A stretch of 64,000 nucleotides of DNA from Clavibacter nebraskensis NCPPB 2581 (GTDB lineage: Bacteria; Actinomycetota; Actinomycetes; Actinomycetales; Microbacteriaceae). The translations under genes were made by a program, and so were the position numbers. The stretch covers positions 806,001 through 870,000 of the forward strand of contig NC_020891.1 in NCBI RefSeq assembly GCF_000355695.1. Reading direction: 5' to 3'. Below, in pieces: positions 11,031 through 22,347 of this stretch. The notes under the pieces were generated by a model. The model made no database searches. It had not been told where the DNA came from and worked only from the letters and a program-made list of their open reading frames with translations. Position 1 is the stretch's first letter, and each line of letters starts with the position of its first letter.

Positions 11031-11156
11031 ATGCCATTAGGCCCCGACGGCTCGAACCCGAAGAAGCCCACCACCGCGCGCTACGCCCTCTGGATCATCG
11101 TGGGCGGCATCGCCGTGGTCATGATCGGCCAGGGCGTCTACGGCATCCTCACCTAG
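11031..11156 (+). CDS. 41-residue single-pass membrane protein
   Basis: A small frame beginning six bases after the lysS stop. It encodes a polar head (MPLGPDGSNPKKPTTA) followed by one hydrophobic helix (ALWIIVGGIAVVMIGQGVYGIL). Third-position GC is coding-like and a possible binding site (GTAGGCG) overlaps the lysS stop. No family recognised. It probably rides on the lysS transcript. Being so short, it could be chance, but the hydrophobic pattern and clean spacing argue for a real gene. Confidence 0.6.
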   Translation: MPLGPDGSNPKKPTTARYALWIIVGGIAVVMIGQGVYGILT

Positions 11157-11165
11157 AGCGCGGCG

Positions 11166-11171
11166 TATCCT
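11166..11171 (+). promoter_or_regulatory. -10 box TATCCT of a leaderless start
   Basis: TATCCT is followed by six bases and then the ATG of the 60-residue membrane protein. That spacing puts the transcription start at or next to the ATG, as in leaderless actinobacterial mRNAs. No convincing -35 was seen. Confidence 0.5.
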
Positions 11172-11177
11172 TTCCGC

Positions 11178-11360
11178 ATGGATGATTTCTGGGCGAGCGC
11201 GATCTGGTCGATCCTCCCCACCCTCGGCGTGGGCCTGATCTTCTGGTTCATCATGCGAGCGGTCATCCAGGCGGACAAGCAGGAGCGCAAGGCGTACGCC
11301 GCCATCGAGGCGAAGGAGCGCGCCCGCATGGGCGTGCCCGCGCCCGACGCCGACCGCTAG
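11178..11360 (+). CDS. 60-residue single-pass membrane protein
   Basis: A small protein with an N-terminal hydrophobic helix (IWSILPTLGVGLIFWFIM, residues about 9-27) and a charged, probably helical cytoplasmic tail rich in Lys, Glu, Arg and Ala. It lacks a Shine-Dalgarno and looks leaderless. It occupies the place between lysS and clpC where many actinobacteria have lsr2, but it bears no resemblance to Lsr2. Similar short proteins are common in Microbacteriaceae genomes (recall). Function unknown. Confidence 0.72.
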   Translation: MDDFWASAIWSILPTLGVGLIFWFIMRAVIQADKQERKAYAAIEAKERARMGVPAPDADR

Positions 11361-11416
11361 CGCGGACCGCGCCCGCCGGCCGTCTGCCGGCCCGGATCCG
11401 CCGCCCACCGCATCGC

Positions 11417-11434
11417 GTCACGCCCACGGCGAAC
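11417..11434 (+). promoter_or_regulatory. ClgR-type activator box upstream of clpC
   Basis: The core ACGCCCACGGCGAAC matches the published corynebacterial ClgR consensus WNNWCGCYNANRGCGWWS at every defined position except the outermost W. It lies about 80-100 bases before the clpC start, upstream of a TACATA -10-like element at 11470-11475. That is the expected place for an activator of Clp protease genes. The clgR gene itself is not in the window. Confidence 0.65.
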
Positions 11435-11515
11435 AGGGGCATGCACTCCTCGGACCCGTCGTTACTCTCTACATATCGGCGCCGGCCCCCTGCCCCGGTG
11501 CCCAGGGAGATACAG

Positions 11516-14026
<2,511 letters not shown>

Positions 14027-14043
14027 CGCAGCCGGCACCACCA

Positions 14044-14083
14044 CGACGGCCCGTCGTCCCCGAGAGGGGGCGGCGGGCCGTCG
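14044..14083 (+). terminator. Terminator hairpin after clpC
   Basis: The arm cgacggcccg pairs perfectly with cgggccgtcg, and inner bases extend the helix to about 18 pairs with a few G-U pairs, closed by a GAGA tetraloop. It lies 18 bases after the clpC stop. There is no T-tract, as is common for terminators in such GC-rich genomes. Confidence 0.75.
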
Positions 14084-14187
14084 CCGCGTCCGCGGGCTGC
14101 GGGTGTCCTCCATCCCGCCTTCGCCTCCTCGGGCGGCGGGCCAGGATGGACGGGGGCGGAACCGCCCCACGAAGGAGATGCCAGCTG

Positions 14188-15071
14188 ATGAGAATCGCCG
14201 TCACCGGAGGCTCGGGGAAGCTCGGCCGCCACGTCGTGGCCGACCTGCGCGCCCACGGACACGAGGTCACCAACATCGACCAGGTGGGGGAGCGCGGATC
14301 CGGCTACGTCCGCGTCGACACCACCGACTACGGGCAGGTGGTCGACGCCCTGTTCGGCGTCCAGGACCTGCATGAGGGATTCGACGCGATCGTGCACCTC
14401 GCCGCGATCCCGGCCCCCGCGATCCTCAGCGACGTGGCCACGTTCCACAACAACATGCTCACGAGCTTCAACGTCTTCCAGGCCGCGCGCCGGGCGGGCA
14501 TCACGAAGGTCGTCTACGCGTCGAGCGAGACCGTCCTCGGCCTGCCGTTCGACGTCCCGCCGCCCTACATCCCCGTCGACGAGGAGTACCCGGCGCAGCC
14601 GAACAGCACCTACTCGCTCGTGAAGCACCTCGAGGAGCAGATGGCGATCGAGCTGTGCCGCTGGGATCCCGAGCTGCAGGTGACGGCGCTCCGCTTCTCC
14701 AACGTCATGGACGTGGACGACTACGAGGGGTTCCCGGGCTTCGACGACGACGCGCTCGCGCGCAAGTGGAACCTGTGGGGCTACATCGACGGCCGCGACG
14801 GCGCGCAGGCGGTGCGCAAGGCGCTCGAGCACGACGCGCCGGGCTTCGACCGCTTCATCGTCGCGAACGCCGACACGGTCATGAGCCGCTCCTCGGCCGA
14901 GCTCGCCGCGGAGGTCTTCCCCGGCGTCGAGGTGACGAAGGAGCTGGGCGAGCACGAGACGCTGCTCTCCATCGACAAGGCGCGTCGGATCCTCGGCTAC
15001 GAGCCCGAGCACACCTGGCGCGACCACGCGCCCGCCACCACGGGCGACGACCCGGTCGCGGGGCACCCGTC

Positions 15072-15075
<4 letters not shown>
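14188..15075 (+). CDS. NAD-dependent epimerase/dehydratase (extended SDR)
   Basis: A 295-residue Rossmann enzyme. N-terminal VTGGSGKLGRHV (about residues 5-16) is the glycine-rich NAD(P) motif; VHLAAIPAP follows; the catalytic YxxxK appears as YSLVK after a Ser at YASSE. A strong binding site GAAGGAG precedes the ATG. It overlaps the aldo/keto reductase start (ATGA), so the two form a pair. Nucleotide-sugar or uronate metabolism are options; the sequence does not fix the substrate. Confidence 0.85.
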
Positions 15076-16049
<974 letters not shown>

Positions 16050-16056
16050 CCGCCCC

Positions 16057-16096
16057 GGGGATCGCCCGCGCCGCCCGACTTGCGCGGGCGATCCCC
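16057..16096 (+). terminator. Terminator hairpin overlapping the rplJ promoter
   Basis: A perfect 14-bp inverted repeat (ggggatcgcccgcg / cgcgggcgatcccc) with a 12-base loop, just eight bases past the reductase stop. The 3' arm covers part of the -35 element and the spacer of the following rplJ promoter. Confidence 0.75.
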
Positions 16097-16108
16097 GTCA
16101 CCTACTCT
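16080..16108 (+). promoter_or_regulatory. Promoter of rplJ-rplL
   Basis: TTGCGC and TACTCT separated by exactly 17 bases, giving a good sigma-A-type promoter. It lies about 240 bases before rplJ, leaving room for the structured leader. Confidence 0.7.
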
Positions 16109-16119
16109 TAGCGGAGCCA

Positions 16120-16276
16120 CAGACCGCTGGTCGTCGGCGTGCCTCCGCGAGGGGATGCGCCGGACGAAGGTTCACTCAGGTGAAGGCCCGCGCAGGTGAT
16201 CGAAGCACGATGCAGCGCATGCCCCGAGGGCCTGCGCGACACTCCCGCTCCGGCCTCCTGTGCCGGAGCGTTTCTC
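16120..16276 (+). ncRNA. Ribosomal protein L10 leader with attenuator-like hairpin
   Basis: The 5' untranslated region of rplJ holds several paired segments: ttcac/gtgaa (16171-16184), gcgcagg/cctgcgc enclosing a GAUCGAAGCACGAUGCAG-type element, and a perfect 9-bp hairpin cgctccggc/gccggagcg (16246-16270) followed by TTTCTC. This fits the L10 leader, where L10(L12) binds its own mRNA to lower expression. The last hairpin plus short T run looks like an intrinsic terminator. Boundaries are approximate. Confidence 0.7.
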
Positions 16277-16350
16277 ATGTGTGCAGCCGGGGGCTGCCAG
16301 CACCTCGCACCGCTTCCGCGGTGTCGGGGAACCACGTGATAAGGAGTGCC

Positions 16351-16866
16351 ATGGCGAACAAGGAAGCCTCGGTCGCCGAGCTCGCGGAGAAGTTCCGCAG
16401 CTCGAACGCCGTACTGCTCACCGAGTACCGCGGTCTCACCGTTGCCCAGCTCAAGCAGCTGCGGAAGAGCATCAGTGCAGACGCGACCTACGCCGTGGTG
16501 AAGAACACGCTGACCAAGATCGCGGCGAACCAGGCGGGGATCTCGTCGTTCGACGACGAGCTCGTCGGCCCGTCCGCGATCGCGTTCGTGCACGGCGACA
16601 CCGTCGCCGTCGCGAAGGCGCTGCGTGCCTTCACCAAGGCCAACCCTCTTCTCGTCGTGAAGGGCGGTTACTTCGACGGCAACCCCCTGACGGCGGACGA
16701 GGTGAACAAGCTCGCCGACCTCGAGTCGCGGGAGGTGCTGCTGGGCAAGCTCGCCGGCGCCTTCAAGGCCTCGCTCTTCGGCGCGGCGTACCTGTTCAAC
16801 GCACCGCTCTCGCAGGCCGTACGCACCGTCGAGGCGCTGCGCGAGAAGCAGGAATCGGCTCAGTAG
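16351..16866 (+). CDS. rplJ: 50S ribosomal protein L10
   Basis: Stalk base protein that anchors L7/L12 dimers to 23S rRNA and binds its own leader. The 171-residue protein starts [15 protein letters not shown], has [13 protein letters not shown] and [12 protein letters not shown] of the rRNA-binding domain, and ends with the helical L12-binding tail. A good AAGGAG site precedes the ATG. rplL follows after 72 bases. Confidence 0.97.
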   Translation: MANKEASVAELAEKFRSSNAVLLTEYRGLTVAQLKQLRKSISADATYAVVKNTLTKIAANQAGISSFDDELVGPSAIAFVHGDTVAVAKALRAFTKANPLLVVKGGYFDGNPLTADEVNKLADLESREVLLGKLAGAFKASLFGAAYLFNAPLSQAVRTVEALREKQESAQ

Positions 16867-16938
16867 CACCCCTCGGGTCCCACCCGGGGCGCGATGCACT
16901 GATCCACGAGACACCACACCAACCCAAGGAGATACACC

Positions 16939-17322
16939 ATGGCAAAGCTGTCTAACGACGAGCTCATCGAGGCCTTCAAGGAGCTCACGCTCATCGAGCT
17001 CAGCGACTTCGTCAAGAAGTTCGAGGAGGTCTTCGAGGTCACCGCCGCGGCGCCCGTCGCCGCCGCCGCAGCCCCCGGCTCGGCCGCCCCCGCGGAGGAG
17101 GTCGAGGAGAAGTCGTCCTTCGACGTCATCCTCGAGGCCGCCGGCGACAAGAAGATCCAGGTCATCAAGGAGGTGCGCGCCCTCACGAGCCTCGGTCTCG
17201 GCGAGGCGAAGGCGCTCGTCGACGGAGCCCCCAAGGCCGTCCTGGAGGGCGCCAACAAGGAGGCCGCCGACAAGGCGAAGGCCCAGCTCGAGGCCGCGGG
17301 CGCGACGGTCACCGTCAAGTAG
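16939..17322 (+). CDS. rplL: 50S ribosomal protein L7/L12
   Basis: Flexible stalk protein that recruits translation factors. Its 127 residues show the dimerisation N-terminus ([21 protein letters not shown]), an Ala/Pro hinge (about residues 38-55) and the C-terminal domain with [33 protein letters not shown] precedes the ATG. The gap from rplJ contains a small cccctcggg/acccgggg hairpin, which may help set the higher L12 dose. Confidence 0.98.
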   Translation: MAKLSNDELIEAFKELTLIELSDFVKKFEEVFEVTAAAPVAAAAAPGSAAPAEEVEEKSSFDVILEAAGDKKIQVIKEVRALTSLGLGEAKALVDGAPKAVLEGANKEAADKAKAQLEAAGATVTVK

Positions 17323-17341
17323 CTCGCACCACCGCACAGCG

Positions 17342-17379
17342 CGCAGGGCGCCGATCCTCTCGGGGGTCGGCGCCCTGCG
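17342..17379. terminator. Convergent terminator rplL / LuxR gene
   Basis: A perfect 13-bp inverted repeat (cgcagggcgccga / tcggcgccctgcg) between two convergent genes. It can serve both strands. Confidence 0.8.
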
Positions 17380-17424
17380 TCGTCCCCGGGGTCCCCGATC
17401 GCCCGGAGCGCCGGGCGGCGGATC

Positions 17425-19047
17425 TCAGGCGGACGGTCCCGGCCGGAGGTCGTGGCCGCGCGCGCGGGCTCGGTCCACGGCCTCGGCGCGGGTCGAGGCG
17501 TCGAGCTTCCGGTAGACGCTGCGCACGTGCGACTTCACGGTGTTCGGCGAGATGAACAGGCGGCCGGCCATCTGCGACACGGTCAGCCCCTCCGCGAGGC
17601 ACGCGACGATGACGCGCTCCCGCTCGGTCAGCGGATCCACGCGGACGGCCTCGGCGGCTCCGCGGTCGGCGCGCATGGCCTCGAGCATGCGCCGCACGTC
17701 CGGCGGCTGCTCGCGCTCCAGGGCCCGGTCGAGCAGCGCCGACGAGGCGGCCGCCGGGAAGACCGCGAACGGACGCAGGATCCCGGTCGAGGTCGCGTAG
17801 CGCGCGGCCCGGTCGTAGGCGTGGTCGCTGCGCACGCGGTCGCCCAGCCCGCCGTGCGCCGCCGCGACGACGAGGAGCACGTCCATGAGGGTCCGACCCG
17901 AGTGCGCATCGCCGAGCGCGAGGCAGTCCGCCATCTCGCCGAGGGCGCCCTGGTGGTCGTCGGCGAGCACCCGCAGGCGGCCGGCGACCGTGGCGGGGCA
18001 CGTGGAGTGGTGCTCGACCGGCCGGAGCGTGCGGACCAGGTCCCACGCCGCGGCCGTCTGGCCGAGGTGCGTGAGGAGCGACGCCCGCAGCGTGTCCCGC
18101 ATGACCGGCACCGGCCCGTGCTCCTCCCAGGCCGACCCGAGGTTGTGCAGGCCGCGCAGGTGCTCCAGCGCGTCGAGCCGCAGGCCCTGGATCGCCGCGA
18201 CCGTCGCCTCCGCGAAGCGCCCGAGCAGCTCCCAGTCGGTCCCGGCGCAGGCGGGGCGGAGGTCGTCGAGGACGGCGCGGGCGCCCTCGCGCCGCGTCTC
18301 GTCGACGGCGATGAGCGCGGCCGCGATCTCCGCCGGCGCCCGGAAGCCGCTCCGCGCGAGCTCCGGCCCGGATCCCGCGCCCGACAGGAGCTCACGCGCG
18401 CGTCCCACGAGCTCCCGGGCCTCCTCGATCTCGCCCAGGCAGTAGGCCACGTACGCCAGGGCGCCGCGGCACTCGAGCCGGTCGGTGCGCACGAGGTGCC
18501 GCTCCGCGAGCGCCTCGGCCGTGCGCAGCTCGTCCCGCGCGGCCGTGAACGCGCCGAGGTGCGCGAGCACCAGCCCGTCCTGGAGCGCGAGGGCGGCCTG
18601 GAGGCTGATGCGCACGCTGAGCGGCGCGCCGCGCTCGGTGTCGAGGATCCGCCGCGCCTCCGCGAGGGACGCGCGGGCCTCCGCGAGGCGCCCGACGCGG
18701 CGGTCGCCCGCGGCGCGGTGCACGAGGACGGCGGCGCGTACGATCGGGGCGGGTGGGGGATCCGCGGTGAGCAGCAGGTCGACGGCGGAGCGGTAGGGGA
18801 GCGACGCCCGCCGGTCGGTCTCCGAGGTGCCGCGGTAGGTGGCGGCCAGCCCGGAGACGAGCCACGCGTCGTCCTCCCAGGCGGCGGGGGGCACGCGGTC
18901 GTAGAGGTCGCGGATCCGGCGCGGGTGCAGGTCGACGTGATGCGGCCACGCCATGGCGATGGCGTGCGCGGCGGCCGTCGCGTCGCCGCGTGCGAGGGCC
19001 TCGTCCACGGCGCGCTCCAGGTCGTCGACGGTCGGGACGTCGGACAT
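17425..19047 (-). CDS. LuxR-family transcriptional regulator with helical-repeat sensor
   Basis: A 540-residue regulator. The C-terminal 65 residues are a LuxR/GerE helix-turn-helix (LTERERVIVACLAEGL, ISPNTVKSHVRSVYRKL). The rest is Ala/Leu/Arg-rich helical repeat sequence of the TPR/MalT kind, without any P-loop. The start was chosen at the ATG with a perfect AGGAGGT site just upstream; longer extensions in the same frame run antisense to other genes. Ligand and targets unknown. It is convergent with the ribosomal operon and divergent from the MarR gene. Confidence 0.85.
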   Translation of the reverse strand: MSDVPTVDDLERAVDEALARGDATAAAHAIAMAWPHHVDLHPRRIRDLYDRVPPAAWEDDAWLVSGLAATYRGTSETDRRASLPYRSAVDLLLTADPPPAPIVRAAVLVHRAAGDRRVGRLAEARASLAEARRILDTERGAPLSVRISLQAALALQDGLVLAHLGAFTAARDELRTAEALAERHLVRTDRLECRGALAYVAYCLGEIEEARELVGRARELLSGAGSGPELARSGFRAPAEIAAALIAVDETRREGARAVLDDLRPACAGTDWELLGRFAEATVAAIQGLRLDALEHLRGLHNLGSAWEEHGPVPVMRDTLRASLLTHLGQTAAAWDLVRTLRPVEHHSTCPATVAGRLRVLADDHQGALGEMADCLALGDAHSGRTLMDVLLVVAAAHGGLGDRVRSDHAYDRAARYATSTGILRPFAVFPAAASSALLDRALEREQPPDVRRMLEAMRADRGAAEAVRVDPLTERERVIVACLAEGLTVSQMAGRLFISPNTVKSHVRSVYRKLDASTRAEAVDRARARGHDLRPGPSA

Positions 19048-19175
19048 GGCACCTCCTGCGCGCGCCACCGGCCCGTGTCCGGCCGGATGGGTCCACGTTA
19101 GGGCGTGCCCGGGTGCGGTGCGCGACCGGATCGGCCCGGGTGTCCGCTGACGACCTCGCGCGCCGTCCGCCGCGC

Positions 19176-19204
19176 TCGACATATCCATAGCCCAGCTATA
19201 TGAT
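19176..19204 (+). promoter_or_regulatory. Leaderless promoter with AT-rich operator for the MarR-MFS pair
   Basis: TCGACA, 17 bases, then TATGAT, then six bases to the MarR ATG: a near-consensus promoter with a leaderless start. The spacer and -10 hold AT-rich symmetric elements (CATAT...ATATG at the ends and ATAG-cccag-CTAT inside), unusual in this GC-rich region and a natural site for the MarR protein to block its own promoter. Confidence 0.65.
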
Positions 19205-19210
19205 CGGTAC

Positions 19211-19672
19211 ATGACCTCGACCGCCCCGGACCTCCGCGCCGTCCTCGGCGACCTGGTGACCGCCGGCCACCGGCTCACCCGCCTCGCCGCGCACGAGGTC
19301 GGCGGCACCAGCTCGCCGGCCATCTGGCGGACGCTGTCGGTGCTCGTGACCTGGCCCGGCGGGATGCGCCTCGGCGCGCTCGCCGAGCGCAGCCGCGTCT
19401 CGCAGCCGACGACCACCAAGATCGTGCGCTCGCTCGTCGGCCAGGGCTGGATCGCGCAGGTGACGGACCCGTCCGACGCCCGCGCGACCCTCCTCGAGAT
19501 CACGCCGGCCGGCCGCGCCGCGCTCGACGACTGGCGCGACCGCCTGGCCACCGCGCTCGTGCCCCGCTTCGCCGACCTCCCGGTCGACGACGTGGCCGTG
19601 CTCGCGCGGGCCGTCGAGGTCGTCATGTCGCGGATCGACGACGCGCCCGACCTCGCGCCCGCCGGCGACTGA
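19211..19672 (+). CDS. MarR-family transcriptional regulator
   Basis: A 153-residue winged-helix regulator. Recognition-helix region LGALAERSRVSQPTTTKIVRSL, wing with DPSDARATLLEITPAGR. Typical MarR proteins repress an adjacent efflux gene until a small ligand binds. The MFS exporter starts 68 bases later in the same direction, so the pair likely forms one autoregulated operon. The protein appears leaderless. Confidence 0.88.
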   Translation: MTSTAPDLRAVLGDLVTAGHRLTRLAAHEVGGTSSPAIWRTLSVLVTWPGGMRLGALAERSRVSQPTTTKIVRSLVGQGWIAQVTDPSDARATLLEITPAGRAALDDWRDRLATALVPRFADLPVDDVAVLARAVEVVMSRIDDAPDLAPAGD

Positions 19673-19740
19673 CCGCAGGCACCGCGGCACCCATCCGCAC
19701 CGACCCATCCGCACCGATCCCAGGAGGCGACACCGCACCC

Positions 19741-20973
19741 GTGTCCACCCAGCAGCACGCGTCGTTCCGCGACATCTTCCGCCAGCCCCGCTCCGTCTTC
19801 GCCGTCGCCTTCGCGTGCGTCATCGCGTTCATGGGCATCGGGCTCGTCGACCCGATCCTCCCCGCCATCGCCTCGAGCCTCGACGCGACCGCCACCGAGA
19901 CCGAGCTCCTGTTCACGAGCTACCTGCTCGTCACCGGGCTCGCCATGCTCATCACCAGCTGGATCTCCAGCCGCATCGGCGCCAAGCGCACCCTCCTCAT
20001 CGGCCTCGCGATCATCGTCGTCTTCGCCGCGGCGGCCGGCCTCTCCCAGGACGTGGAGCAGGTCATCGGCTTCCGCGCCGGCTGGGGACTCGGCAACGCG
20101 CTCTTCATCTCCACCGCGCTCGCCACCATCGTCGGATCCGCGTCCGGCGGCACCGCGTCCGCGATCATGCTCTACGAGGCGGCGCTCGGCCTCGGCATCG
20201 CGATCGGCCCGCTGCTCGGCGGCCTCCTCGGCAGCTGGAGCTGGCGCGGCCCGTTCTTCGGCACGGCGACGCTCATGGCGGTCGGCTTCGTCGCGATCCT
20301 CGCCCTGCTCGGCAAGGACGACGCTCCCCGCGCGCCCATGCGCCTCTCCGCCCCGCTGCGCGCGCTGCGCACCCCCGCGCTCGCGGTGCTCGCCGCCGCC
20401 GCACTGTGCTACAACATCGGCTTCTTCGTGCTGCTCGCCTACACGCCGTTCCCGCTGGGCTTCGACGCCATCGGCCTCGGCCTCACCTTCTTCGGCTGGG
20501 GCGTGGGCCTCGCGATCACGTCGGTCCTCGTGGCGCCGCTCCTCACGAGGCGGATGGCGCGCACATCGGTCCTCCGGCTCGTGCTCCCGCTCCTCGCCGT
20601 CGACCTCGCCGCCGCGGGGCTCGTGGTCCGCTCCTCGATCGGGCTCGTGGTGTGCGTGATCGTCGGCGGGCTCCTGCTCGGCGTCCTCAACACCGTCCTC
20701 ACCGAGTGCGTGATGGAGGCCACGGACCACCCGCGCAGCGTCGCGTCCTCCGCGTACTCCTCGGTCCGGTTCCTCGGCGGCGCCATCGCCCCTCCCGCGG
20801 CGACCGAGCTCGCGGACCTGTTCTCGGACGCGACGCCCTACTACGCGGCGGCCGGATCCGTGATCGTCGCCCTCGTGATCGTCGTGGCCGGTCACCGCTG
20901 GCTGCGTCGCGTGGACGCGGACCCCGTCGACGCCCTCGAGGAGGCGCAGGCGGTCACCGCCGGCGACGCCTGA
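19741..20973 (+). CDS. MFS drug/proton antiporter (DHA1 type)
   Basis: A 410-residue transporter with about 12 hydrophobic segments. The loop SSRIGAKRTLLIGLAI is the MFS motif A; GAALGIAIGPLLGG-like motif C sequence (ALGLGIAIGPLLGGLLG) marks drug:H+ antiporters. Starts with GTG after AGGAGG. The C-terminus is Asp/Glu-rich and cytoplasmic. Linked to the MarR regulator; the drug is unknown. Confidence 0.87.
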   Translation: MSTQQHASFRDIFRQPRSVFAVAFACVIAFMGIGLVDPILPAIASSLDATATETELLFTSYLLVTGLAMLITSWISSRIGAKRTLLIGLAIIVVFAAAAGLSQDVEQVIGFRAGWGLGNALFISTALATIVGSASGGTASAIMLYEAALGLGIAIGPLLGGLLGSWSWRGPFFGTATLMAVGFVAILALLGKDDAPRAPMRLSAPLRALRTPALAVLAAAALCYNIGFFVLLAYTPFPLGFDAIGLGLTFFGWGVGLAITSVLVAPLLTRRMARTSVLRLVLPLLAVDLAAAGLVVRSSIGLVVCVIVGGLLLGVLNTVLTECVMEATDHPRSVASSAYSSVRFLGGAIAPPAATELADLFSDATPYYAAAGSVIVALVIVVAGHRWLRRVDADPVDALEEAQAVTAGDA

Positions 20974-20995
20974 CGCGAGACCGGCGCGCCCCTCC

Positions 20996-21040
20996 GCCCC
21001 CGATGCCACCCGCCCTCACGGCGCGGGCGGCATCGGGGGC
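20996..21040. terminator. Convergent terminator MFS / LacI gene
   Basis: gcccccgatgcc pairs perfectly with ggcatcgggggc across a 27-base loop that has further GC pairing. The 3' part lies inside the last codons of the minus-strand LacI gene. Confidence 0.7.
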
Positions 21041-22035
21041 GCGGTCGTGCTCGTGCGCGCCTGGAAGTCGACGGGCACCATCACCGTGCGCTCGGCCGGG
21101 CCCTCCGGCGCGAGCCCCTCGAACACCATGCCCACGGCGGTCCGCCCCTGGGTCCGCGGATGCTGCTCCACGGTCGTCAGCCCGAACAGCGGCGCGAGCG
21201 CGTGCCCGTCGATCCCGGCGACCGAGAGGTCGGCGGGCACGGCGATGCCCAGCTGCCGGGCCGCGAGGATCGTCCCGATGGCGATCTCGTCGGAGGCCGC
21301 GAAGATCGCCGTCGGCCTCGTCCGCGGGTCGGCGAGCAGCGCCATGGCCGAGCGGAAGCCGCCGTCGATCGTGAACTCGGCCGTGGCGAACCGGGCTTCG
21401 AGCCCGCGCGGATCCGCCTCCATCGCCGCCCGGTAGCCCGCGAGCCGCTTGGCGTGCACGAAGAACGCCATCTGCGCGTGCAGGTCGCCGCCGAGGTGCA
21501 CGACGCGCGCGTGCCCGAGGCTCAGCAGGTGCTCGGTGGCCAGGCGCGCCGCGGCCTCGTCGTCGATGCTCAGGGTGCTCATGCCCTCGACCGGCCCGCC
21601 GATCCCGACGAGCGGCTTGTCGAGCGCGCGCAGCCGCACGACCTCCGCGGGCGTGAGCGCGACGCTCACCGCGATGACCGCGTCCACGCGCTTGCGCACG
21701 AGGAAGTACTCGAAGACCTTCCGGCGCTGCTCGGGTTCCGCGGTGAGCCGATACAGCGTGAGGTCGTGGTCGGCCTCGATGAGCGCCTCCTCGATCCCCT
21801 CGAGCAGCTCCGCGAAGAACCAGCGGTTGATGAAGGGCATCACGACGCCCACGTTCATCGAGCGGCCGGTCACGAGGCTCGACGCGTTCGAGGAGACGAC
21901 GTACCCGATCTCGGCGGCGGCCTCGGCGACGCGGGTGCGCGTGGCGGGGGAGACGTAGCCGCGGCCGCTGAGCGCGCGCGACGCGGTGGCCTTGGAGACC
22001 CCGGCCAGCCGGGCGACGTCGGCGATGGCGCTCAT
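21016..22035 (-). CDS. LacI-family transcriptional regulator
   Basis: A 339-residue sugar-responsive repressor. N-terminal HTH and hinge: IADVARLAGVSKATASRALSGRGYVS, then VGVVMPFINRWFFAELLEGIEEAL of the periplasmic-binding-like domain. It is divergent from the ABC importer operon. Two GGAA-N4-TTCC palindromes lie in the shared intergenic region, one near each promoter. It most likely represses both itself and the importer until an alpha-glucoside-type sugar binds. Confidence 0.9.
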   Translation of the reverse strand: MSAIADVARLAGVSKATASRALSGRGYVSPATRTRVAEAAAEIGYVVSSNASSLVTGRSMNVGVVMPFINRWFFAELLEGIEEALIEADHDLTLYRLTAEPEQRRKVFEYFLVRKRVDAVIAVSVALTPAEVVRLRALDKPLVGIGGPVEGMSTLSIDDEAAARLATEHLLSLGHARVVHLGGDLHAQMAFFVHAKRLAGYRAAMEADPRGLEARFATAEFTIDGGFRSAMALLADPRTRPTAIFAASDEIAIGTILAARQLGIAVPADLSVAGIDGHALAPLFGLTTVEQHPRTQGRTAVGMVFEGLAPEGPAERTVMVPVDFQARTSTTAPPMPPAP

Positions 22036-22086
22036 CGCGCTCCCTCCATCGGGACCCGCGGCGCCTCGTCGCGCCGGACGCGCACG

Positions 22087-22102
22087 CTGGAAGCGGTTCC
22101 AG
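22087..22102. promoter_or_regulatory. LacI operator 1 (CTGGAAGCGGTTCCAG)
   Basis: A 16-bp element with perfect 6-bp arms CTGGAA/TTCCAG and a GCGG core, about 50 bases upstream of the minus-strand lacI start. Central-CG LacI-family operators have this shape. Confidence 0.65.
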
Positions 22103-22223
22103 GATGCGCGGGGGGCCGGTTCCGATGATGGACCATCCGTGGCGGGCGCGCCTACCGCGTCGCCATGAGCTAGACCGTTTCGTTACCCCAGCCACCTTGC
22201 CGTGGGCTGCGAGCTCCCCTACG

Positions 22224-22252
22224 TTGACCTGTGGAACCGGTTCCCCATCTCG
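22224..22252 (+). promoter_or_regulatory. Importer promoter with operator 2 (GGAACCGGTTCC)
   Basis: TTGACC lies at 22224-22229 and a perfect 12-bp palindrome GGAACCGGTTCC at 22233-22244, within what would be the -35/-10 spacer. The -10 is weak (ATCTCG). A repressor on the palindrome would block RNA polymerase. The rest of the 312-base gap shows no gene. Confidence 0.65.
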
Positions 22253-22347
22253 GGAGAGGTTCTCAGGCGACGGCGCCTCACCCGCCGACGCACGCACGAC
22301 AGGACGGCGGGGCGGACCCGCATCCACTCGATGAAGAGGAGACGCAC

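Noticed and set aside
19048..21009. N-terminal extension of the minus-strand LuxR gene by several hundred codons
   Set aside because: The frame is open but antisense to MarR and MFS genes, the sequence is low-complexity Arg/Asp/Gly typical of high-GC shadows, and a perfect AGGAGGT site marks the real start at 19047.
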